64,000 nucleotides of DNA from Kribbella capetownensis. GTDB taxonomy: Bacteria; Actinomycetota; Actinomycetes; Propionibacteriales; Kribbellaceae. The notes beneath the pieces were generated by a model. That model was not told the origin of the DNA. It worked only from the letters and a program-made list of their open reading frames with translations, and did no database searches. The stretch covers positions 248,001-312,000 of the forward strand of contig NZ_SJKD01000006.1 of NCBI RefSeq assembly GCF_004331485.1. The letters are read 5' to 3'. A program made the translations under genes and the position numbers. Within the stretch, counting starts at the first letter, position 1. Each line of letters starts with the position of its first letter. This document shows, piece by piece, positions 7,860 through 13,651 of the stretch.

Positions 7860-8420
7860 GTGACGGCTGATGACGGTACGGAATCCACGCTGTGGAAGAT
7901 CCATGGTGAGCGGCTGATCGATGACACCCGCCGGCTGCGGTTGAGTATCGCGTCGGTCGAGCTACCCGATGGTGTCCGGTTCGAGCAGTACGTTCTGCGG
8001 ATGCCCAAGGCCGCCATGATGGTGGTGCTCGATGACAAGCAAGAGCACGTGTTGATGATGTGGCGACACCGCTTCATCATCGACCGCTGGGTCTGGGAGC
8101 TGCCAGGTGGCTATGTCGATCCTGACGAGGATCCAGCCGTGACCGCGGCGCGAGAGGTCGAGGAGGAGACTGGGTGGCGCCCGCGGAACGTCAAGCCGCT
8201 GGTGTCCCTGCAGCCCTCGGTAGGGACGACGGACGCCGAAAACCTGCTGTTCGTGTCCTACGGTGCCGACTACATCGGTGAGGCGGCGGACATCAACGAA
8301 GCGGAACGGATCGACTGGGTGCCGCTCGACTCGATCCGCGAACGCATCGACACCGGCCAGATCATCGGCGCGGCGTCCCTTGTCGGTCTGCTGCACGTGC
8401 TGGCGTTCCAGGCCGGCTGA
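7860..8420 (+). CDS. Nudix hydrolase, ADP-ribose pyrophosphatase-like
   Basis: A 186-residue Nudix protein with an intact box starting at G84: E90, R98-E99, E102-E103 and G105 (GYVDPDEDP...REVEEETG). The ELPGGYVDP context is typical of ADP-ribose/NDP-sugar pyrophosphatases. GTG 7860 is six bases after a TAGTGT -10-like box and has no Shine-Dalgarno sequence, so a leaderless message is likely. It converges with a broken Xre/TPR regulator gene; such regulators and Nudix genes often neighbour each other in actinomycetes, but that pairing is from general knowledge. Confidence 0.88.
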   Translation: MTADDGTESTLWKIHGERLIDDTRRLRLSIASVELPDGVRFEQYVLRMPKAAMMVVLDDKQEHVLMMWRHRFIIDRWVWELPGGYVDPDEDPAVTAAREVEEETGWRPRNVKPLVSLQPSVGTTDAENLLFVSYGADYIGEAADINEAERIDWVPLDSIRERIDTGQIIGAASLVGLLHVLAFQAG

Positions 8421-9960
8421 CCTCGTCCAGCGGTGACACCCCGATCTCGATCATGCTCTCGAAGAGAGCGTTGACCGGTCTGACGTTTTGGTATGGCGCT
8501 AGGTGCGTGCCGAGGTCCTGTAGATAGCTGGTGCCGCGTGGATCGGACCGACGTGGCGAGTGTCGTTGCTTCCATGCCGAGGGCGCAGGATTCCTCGAGC
8601 CGACGTTGGTCCGCCAGGATAGTTGCGAGCAAGGCAGTGTTGAACAGGCGGCCGCGTTCGTAGCCGTCGGTCATCTCGAGGGATCGCCGTGCGAAGGGTT
8701 CGGCATCCCCAGCGAGCCCGAGGTCGCGAAAGGCATGTGCGAACTTTGCCGCCAAATACGCGTGGTCGAAGTAGGTGAGCCACAGTGGTCGCTCTTCAGC
8801 GTCCGACTTGTTGAACGTGTCCTCCGCGCGGCTCAGCGCAGCCAGACAACCGGTCTTGTCTCCCTGCAGCGCGAGACCATGGGCTTCCATGACGGCCGCC
8901 TCGGCCTGCAGGAGCTTCGAGCCAGATCGCTTCGCGCTGTGCTGGGCCGCGAGGGCCAGGTCGACGGCGCTATCGGCGGCACCATGGAAGGCTGCCTGAT
9001 GACTCATACCGGCCAACATCTCGCTGGCGAGCCGCTCATCGTCGGCTTCATGACAGAGACGTAGCGCCTGACGCAGATGAGTGTGGCCGTCTGCGTGGTG
9101 GCCGATGTCGTATGCCATCCAGCCAGCCAAGTGGTGGAGTTCGGCGGCGGCCGCGAACAGGTCGGACCGGCCTCCGCCCGAGGTGCTCTCCTGCAAGAGC
9201 GGTGTGACCGTCGCGTTCAGATATGAGGTCACGACCGAACGGCTGTGACCGCCGCCGTACCGGTTGTCGAGGCGACGGAAGACCTGCGTCATCTCGCGAA
9301 TCTCGGTGCTCGCGTCTGGCCGTACACGACTGAGGCGCCGGTTGGGGCTGGGCGCCGTACCGGCCAACAGACTGGCCCTACCGCGGTGAGACCGGCGCCG
9401 GCCGACTTGATGAACTGCCTCCGATGCACTCCGTCTCCTTCGGCAGGTGATTGAGCCTGCACGATAGAGCGGCGGTCGGAGCGCGTGTATGCATCGATGC
9501 CATCCTGGCCGTCGTCGTAGTTGGCTTGCGCATGCGGCGCTCTCGCATCGGCTTGCTCGCCGCAGTCGACAGGCCGAGCCGTCAGGTTGAACCACAGCAG
9601 CCGCTCGGGGATATTCAGGGTCCGAGCCCAGCGGTCGAGTTTGCCCAGGTCCCGCACCGGTATCGCGCTGCGCTCGATCCGGCTGACCTGCCCCTGGGTG
9701 AGTCCAAGCCACTGGCCGACGTGCGCCTGTGTCGGTTCGGGCCGCAGCAGCTTGCGGTAGGCCAGCAGCAGCTTGCCGAAGTGTCGCTCAACCGCAGCCT
9801 CGGCAAGTGCGTCAGCCTCCCAGAAGTCGTCTGAGAGGCGCGGCGCCTCACGGGTGAACTCGGGGGCCCGCCGCTGGCACGGTCCACACTGGTCACCGCC
9901 GTTGTCCGCCGCCAGGTATGCACCGCATGAAGGACACAACCGCCGCTGGGAGCGCGTCAC
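8362..9960 (-). pseudogene. XRE-family regulator with TPR-like C-terminal domain, frameshifted twice
   Basis: From GTG 9960 the frame encodes TRSQRRLCPSCGAYLA and a CGPCQRR zinc-ribbon-like N-terminus, an Xre helix-turn-helix (LGLTQGQVSRIERSAIPVRD) and HRRQFIKSAGAGLTAVG. Near 9370 a shift of frame is needed to continue LLAGTAPSPN...EIREMTQVFRRLDNRYGGG and a long alpha-helical TPR-like region. Near 8540 a second shift restores GTSYLQDLGTHLAPY to the end. Both shifts fall inside conserved segments. A TAGCGT box seven bases before GTG 9960 fits a leaderless start. The gene is probably inactive unless the shifts are sequencing errors. Confidence 0.65.
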
Positions 9961-10106
9961 AGGGTCAACGCTACCCGTGACGCTCTGTCGGTATGCACGG
10001 CATGCATATTCCCGGGCGCATATGTATCGCCGTCGTTTTCCACCACGCAGCGTCATTGGATGGTTGTCCTCCGATAACCGACCCAATCGAACGGGGACGT
10101 GAGCTA
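9961..10106. promoter_or_regulatory. Divergent promoter region with imperfect inverted repeat
   Basis: It separates the Xre regulator remnant (-) from the small-gene cluster (+). A TAGCGT -10 (minus strand) lies at 9968-9973. An inverted repeat, ATGCATAT at 10002-10009 with ATATGTAT at 10020-10027 (seven of eight matched), is unusually AT-rich for this genome and is a candidate operator for the Xre protein. Confidence 0.4.
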
Positions 10107-10199
10107 ATGCATCACCTGATGTGGGGCTTATGGATCGCGGCAGCTGCCTGTTACGTCGGTATCTTCCGCGACATCGCGCGGGAGGTGCGCGGCGAATGA
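10107..10199 (+). CDS. 30-residue small membrane peptide
   Basis: ATG 10107 opens a 30-codon frame: a hydrophobic segment (LMWGLWIAAAACYVGIF) followed by a basic/acidic tail (RDIAREVRGE). This looks like a single-pass membrane microprotein. Its stop overlaps the next start in an ATGA arrangement at 10196-10199, suggesting coupling and supporting it as a real gene. The function is unknown. Confidence 0.5.
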   Translation: MHHLMWGLWIAAAACYVGIFRDIAREVRGE

Positions 10200-10396
10200 C
10201 GACGCTTGCCGACGTCCCCCGATCAACCGACCGCCGCGTCCGTGTCTGGTTCGGTGAGCACGTCATCGCGGACTACACCGCCGAGCCGGCGAAAGCTCTC
10301 CGATACCAGGCGGGCATGACACGCCGCTTCGCCAGCCTTCGCGTCACCATCGAGCCGGCCGCTCCCCTGGGAAGCCCCGATGCCGAAGACCGATGA
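10196..10396 (+). CDS. Hypothetical 66-residue protein
   Basis: MTTLADVPRSTDRRVRVWFG begins a 66-residue soluble protein containing EHVIADYTAEPAKALRYQAG and RFASLRVTIEP. ATG 10196 is favoured by the GGAGG about nine bases upstream and by the 4-base overlap with the preceding microprotein. I recall similar short proteins beside Xre/TPR regulators in actinomycetes, but cannot name a family. No catalytic motif is seen. Confidence 0.6.
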   Translation: MTTLADVPRSTDRRVRVWFGEHVIADYTAEPAKALRYQAGMTRRFASLRVTIEPAAPLGSPDAEDR

Positions 10397-10478
10397 CGAA
10401 CTCCGTCTGCGCCGATGGTGGGTGAGCGTCTGGCAGCGCCTCAACGAGACCTTTCGCCGTTGGCGGGACGAGGGCTGA
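10380..10478 (+). CDS. Possible 32-residue basic peptide
   Basis: ATG 10380 (MPKTDDELRLRRWWVSVWQR) encodes 32 residues rich in Trp and Arg and overlaps the previous gene by 17 bases. The overlapping layout resembles its neighbours, but the frame competes with the ORF starting at 10415 and has no strong ribosome site. Treat as tentative. Confidence 0.3.
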   Translation: MPKTDDELRLRRWWVSVWQRLNETFRRWRDEG

Positions 10479-10807
10479 ACGGCTTCTCGGAAGACTTCAC
10501 CCGACCGCTGCTGCTTGGGTACCTGCGCCGGGATCTGCTGGTGACGGACAGCCAAGTTGGCGAGCTCAAGCGAGACATGGCCGCCTACGCCGAAGCGGAA
10601 AACGTCACGATGGGCCACATCTACGTCGAGCAGCCTGACAGTTGGCTCTCAGCATTCGAGGCACTAGTCGATTCGGCTAGCCGCTACACGGTCTCCGCGG
10701 TGGTGCTGCCGAGTCTGCTGCACTTCGTAGGAATCGGTATGCGGACCGATCGACGCGGATGGTTCGAGGAAACCACCGGCGCTCGAGTCCTGGTGCTCAA
10801 TCCATGA
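10415..10807 (+). CDS. Resolvase-fold protein lacking the catalytic serine
   Basis: A 130-residue protein whose region 33-130 (LLGYLRRDLLVTDSQVGELK, SAFEALVDSASRYTVSAVVL, TGARVLVLNP) follows the pattern of a serine-recombinase N-terminal domain. It lacks the YxRVS catalytic motif and any DNA-binding domain, so it is unlikely to recombine DNA. The start is uncertain: ATG 10415 overlaps the 32-codon frame, and TTG 10460 is an alternative. It closes the small-gene cluster 10107-10807. Its role is unknown. Confidence 0.5.
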   Translation: MVGERLAAPQRDLSPLAGRGLNGFSEDFTRPLLLGYLRRDLLVTDSQVGELKRDMAAYAEAENVTMGHIYVEQPDSWLSAFEALVDSASRYTVSAVVLPSLLHFVGIGMRTDRRGWFEETTGARVLVLNP

Positions 10808-10896
10808 ACTGGCGGGATCGGCGGGGAGTCGTCCTCAGCCCCTCGCATGTGCGGGTGATCGCTGCACGCCCGCCGATCCCGTCGCTCGATCCTTGT

Positions 10897-10988
10897 CCGA
10901 GCCCTCTCCTCTCCTGTGGAGGGCTCGGCCAGGGACTTCACCAGCCGGCTGGCGCGGAACGTGAAGCGAGTCTGTTCTGCGCCAGCCG
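10897..10988. repeat. Two adjacent 10-bp inverted repeats
   Basis: CCGAGCCCTC (10897-10906) pairs with GAGGGCTCGG (10919-10928), and CGGCTGGCGC (10946-10955) pairs with GCGCCAGCCG (10979-10988). Neither has a T-tract. They lie between the resolvase-fold gene and the coiled-coil gene and may be a terminator or an old recombination site. Confidence 0.45.
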
Positions 10989-11035
10989 TTCCACCCTCCG
11001 ACCTACTCGGCACTTCCCGGAAGTGAGGCAGATAT

Positions 11036-11290
11036 ATGTCCCAAGTCGAACAGATGAAGATGCAGCTGCACGGCCTGGCCGATCAATCCCGACAAGGTGC
11101 GGCCAGCTTGGCCGGGTTCAAGCAGCACTTCGAGCAGTCCAGCCACCAAGTGCAGGCCCTGATCCGCGGTACGGCGACCCGGGCTGACCAGGACATCGAG
11201 ACCATGCTGGATGCCGCTGCGAAGTCGGTTGACCAAGCCGTCCAGTCGTTGCAGACACCGCTAACGAGACCCGTATCAAGCAGCAGTTGA
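11036..11290 (+). CDS. Short helical (coiled-coil) protein, C-terminus replaced
   Basis: The 84-residue frame encodes a polar, heptad-like helix (SQVEQMKMQLHGLADQSRQG, then HFEQSSHQVQALIRG and DIETMLDAAAKSVDQAVQSL). It resembles small helical proteins of actinomycete mobile elements. After SLQ (about 11255) the sequence changes abruptly to TPLTRPVSSSS, and the same DNA in another frame is the start of the integrase remnant. The native C-terminus has probably been lost. Confidence 0.4.
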   Translation: MSQVEQMKMQLHGLADQSRQGAASLAGFKQHFEQSSHQVQALIRGTATRADQDIETMLDAAAKSVDQAVQSLQTPLTRPVSSSS

Positions 11291-11766
11291 CCTACTGGGT
11301 TGGTCTCATGCGCCAGGCGTTCCGGCACTACCGCGCTGGCAACCCAGCCATCCGGCGCCAGCTCAACCAGGGCGTCTTCGAGAAGATCTGGCTCGACGAC
11401 GATGAAGTTGTCGGTTTCGACTACACCCCCGCGTTCAGTCGCATGCTCGCGGAGACGCTTCCCGCTGATCTCGCCGCTGAACAGACCCGAGAGCAGAAGC
11501 GCCTCGTTAGAACTCGCGACCTGTGGCTCGTCCCCGATCCTGAGCCTGCCCTAACAGAGGACGACCTTGCCATCCCGAAAGATCTGCCCCGCCGTGATCG
11601 GCGTCACACGGTCCGTGTGCCCCTCAGCGCGTACCTGCGGCAGGAGAGGCCCCAGGGCCAGTTGCCTTGGGAAAGAAAGAACCCCGGTCCTTCTCAGGAC
11701 CGAGGTTCTAACCATCATTTCTTAGTAGCGGGGGCAGGATTTGAACCTGCGACCTCTGGGTTATGA
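11254..11766 (+). pseudogene. Serine integrase/recombinase C-terminal fragment abutting tRNA-fMet
   Basis: The frame (ANETRIKQQLTYWVGLMRQA, then RRQLNQGVFEKIWLDDDEVV and FDYTPAFSRML) matches the C-terminal part of large serine recombinases. The catalytic and zinc-ribbon domains are absent. It has no start codon of its own other than TTG 11287. Its tail, GAGFEPATSGL, is translated from inside the tRNA gene, as in integrases lying next to their tRNA attachment site. It is the remnant of an element once integrated at this tRNA. Confidence 0.65.
11679..11708 (-). terminator. Terminator of tRNA-fMet
   Basis: On the minus strand, 18 bases after the tRNA, a stem of GAACCTCGGTCCT with AGGACCGGGGTTC (one G-T pair, loop GAGA) is followed by TTTCTTTC. 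It is a standard factor-independent terminator and lies within the integrase remnant. Confidence 0.85.
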
Positions 11767-11799
11767 GCCCAGCGAGCTACCGAGCTGCTCCACCCCGCG
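11726..11799 (-). tRNA. tRNA-fMet (initiator), anticodon CAT
   Basis: A 74-base cloverleaf: acceptor stem CGCGGGG/CCCCGCT with a C1-U72 mismatch, discriminator A73, D-arm with AGCTCGGTAGCT, anticodon loop CTCATAA closed by three G-C pairs (GGG/CCC), and T-loop GGTTCAAATCC. The 1-72 mismatch and the triple G-C pairs are initiator tRNA hallmarks. CCA is not encoded. The 3' side adjoins an integrase remnant, so the gene is a probable att site. Confidence 0.95.
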
Positions 11800-11913
11800 T
11801 CGTTGTGTCTTTAGTTTAGGGGATCGGGGCCGAGCAACCAAATCGGCTCCCGGTATGGCTCCTCGCGGCGGAAATCCGTGTCAGGGGCGGGTGCCGCGGC
11901 GTACCGTCCGGGT

Positions 11914-12879
11914 ATGTCTCGACACCTCATCCGCCCGTTCCGGGAGGCTGACCTGCCGGCGGCCGCCGGCCTACTCGCGGAGCGGCACAAAGAGCATCGA
12001 AAGCGTCACCCTTTGCTGCCTGCAGACTACGAGAGCGAGCGGCTCGCGCTGGTCGAGGTGACTGCGCTGTGGGAGAGCGAGAGAGCGTCCGGCGCCGTCG
12101 CACTCGAGGATGGCGAGCTGACCGGCTACCTGCTGGGCGCACCCAAGCAGTCCGCCATGTGGGGCCCCAACATCTGGGTCGAGGCTGCCGGCCACGCCAT
12201 ACGTGAGCCCGAACACATCCGCGACCTATACGCCTCCGCGGCCGCCAAGTGGGTGGACGACGGCCGCATCGCGCAGTACGCGCTGGTGCCAGACGACCCG
12301 GAGCTGCTCGATGCGTGGTTCCGGCTGGCGTTCGGCTCTCAGCACGCGCATGCGATCCGTCCGGCGCCGACCACGCCGCCACCGGAGTACCCGGGCCTCA
12401 CCGTACGACGTGCTGTTCGCGGCGACATCGCCGTACTCGCGCAGCTGGACCTGGTGCTGCCACAGCATCAGGCGCTCTCGCCGGTGTTCTCCGCCGGGGA
12501 GATGCCGACGATGCAGGAGGCGCTGGACGATTGGGAGGAGTCGATCGACGATCCGGACTACGCGACGTTCGTGGCCGAGTACGACGGGCGCGTGATCGGC
12601 TCGTCGATCGGATGTGCCCTGGACAAGTCGAGCTCGCACAGCGGGTTGGCCCGGCCGGACAACGCCGGCTTCCTCGGGTTCGCCGCCGTACTGCCCGAGG
12701 CCCGCGGTCACGGCGCAGGTCGAGCGCTCGGTGAGGCTGTGCTGCAGTGGTCGGCGGACACCGGGTACACGTCGGTGGTGACCGATTGGCGGGTCACGAA
12801 TCTGCTGTCGTCACGGACTTGGCCGAAGCTCGGGTTCGAGCAGACATTCCACCGGCTGCATCGGCTGGTCGGGTACTGA
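11914..12879 (+). CDS. Two-domain GNAT acetyltransferase
   Basis: A 321-residue protein with two GNAT-like halves. The N-terminal half (SRHLIRPFREADLPAAAGLL) lacks a clear acetyl-CoA loop. The C-terminal half (about 165-321) has LTVRRAVRGDIAVLAQLDLV, FLGFAAVLPEARGHGAGRAL (the acetyl-CoA-binding loop) and TDWRVTNLLSSRTWPKLGF. ATG 11914 is chosen over upstream frames because a TACCGT -10-like box ends six bases before it (leaderless). The substrate is unknown. Confidence 0.85.
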   Translation: MSRHLIRPFREADLPAAAGLLAERHKEHRKRHPLLPADYESERLALVEVTALWESERASGAVALEDGELTGYLLGAPKQSAMWGPNIWVEAAGHAIREPEHIRDLYASAAAKWVDDGRIAQYALVPDDPELLDAWFRLAFGSQHAHAIRPAPTTPPPEYPGLTVRRAVRGDIAVLAQLDLVLPQHQALSPVFSAGEMPTMQEALDDWEESIDDPDYATFVAEYDGRVIGSSIGCALDKSSSHSGLARPDNAGFLGFAAVLPEARGHGAGRALGEAVLQWSADTGYTSVVTDWRVTNLLSSRTWPKLGFEQTFHRLHRLVGY

Positions 12880-12992
12880 CCTCACGTTGTCCACAGGTTC
12901 GAAGTCGCGTGCCGGGAAGGGTCGCGATCGCTGCATCTTCTTGGGCAGGAACGCCTTGCAGCAAGCGAGGCGTCGAGGTCCAGGAGGTAGTC

Positions 12993-13574
12993 ATGTCGTG
13001 TTCGTCCCGCCGTTCCCGATTCGTGCCGTCGACCCGTCGTATCGTGATCGGGAGCGCCGTCGTCCTGGCCTCATTCGGAGCCTGGACCACCACGGCCACA
13101 GCGAGCAACGTCGAGCCGCGCCCGGGGTATTGCGTGACTCCCCCATCGACCGAGCAGAGGGCGGACATCTTGGACGGCTTCGTGATCGAGAACCTGCCCG
13201 ACGGTCTCGGGACGCCGAGTGATTTCGAGTACGAGTGGGAGGACGTGAGGTTCCACAGCCGGGTGTGGGAGACCGGCCCGGATCCCGAGGGTGCGTACCG
13301 CGTCGACCTGACCGCGAAGACGCTGCGCGGTGAGAAACTCACCGACCTCGAGGCCCTGAAGACCTTCCTGATCGAGTACGAGGAGAAGGATCCGGACAGC
13401 TGGGAGCTCCGCGCGACCAAGGTCGGCGAGTACGACGGCCTGGTCGCTGGGGACGAGGTGTTCTACTTCGTCTCGCCGGGTGTCGCTGCCGAGGTGTCGA
13501 TCGATCACGAGCGGTTCTCCGACGACGACCTCCTCGACACCGCGGCCGGCTTCCACCCGGAGACCACCACCTGA
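12993..13574 (+). CDS. Secreted hypothetical protein
   Basis: A 193-residue protein with a Sec-type signal peptide: basic n-region (SCSSRRSRFVPSTRR), hydrophobic core (IVIGSAVVLASFGAWTT) and likely cleavage after ATASN or nearby. AGGAGGTAG sits directly before ATG 12993. The mature part is acidic, with YCVTPPSTEQRADILDGF and WEDVRFHSRVWETGPDPEG and no recognised domain. It stands alone, convergent with the UPF0182 gene, with a shared terminator between. Confidence 0.75.
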   Translation: MSCSSRRSRFVPSTRRIVIGSAVVLASFGAWTTTATASNVEPRPGYCVTPPSTEQRADILDGFVIENLPDGLGTPSDFEYEWEDVRFHSRVWETGPDPEGAYRVDLTAKTLRGEKLTDLEALKTFLIEYEEKDPDSWELRATKVGEYDGLVAGDEVFYFVSPGVAAEVSIDHERFSDDDLLDTAAGFHPETTT

Positions 13575-13598
13575 GTCAGTGGCCTCGGGCAACGAAAC

Positions 13599-13635
13599 GG
13601 GGCGGCAACCCGACGGTTGTCGGTGTCGCCGCCCC
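13599..13635. terminator. Bidirectional terminator hairpin
   Basis: GGGGCGGC (13599-13606) pairs with GCCGCCCC (13628-13635), with an inner CCGAC/GTCGG stem and GGTT loop. It lies between convergent genes ending at 13574 and 13652. Confidence 0.65.
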
Positions 13636-13651
13636 GGTGACAGCCTGTGGA

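Noticed and set aside
11726..11799. Elongator tRNA-Met or a second att copy of the tRNA 3' end
   Set aside because: The 1-72 mismatch and three G-C pairs in the anticodon stem mark the initiator; no second copy of the 3' end was found by eye in the window.
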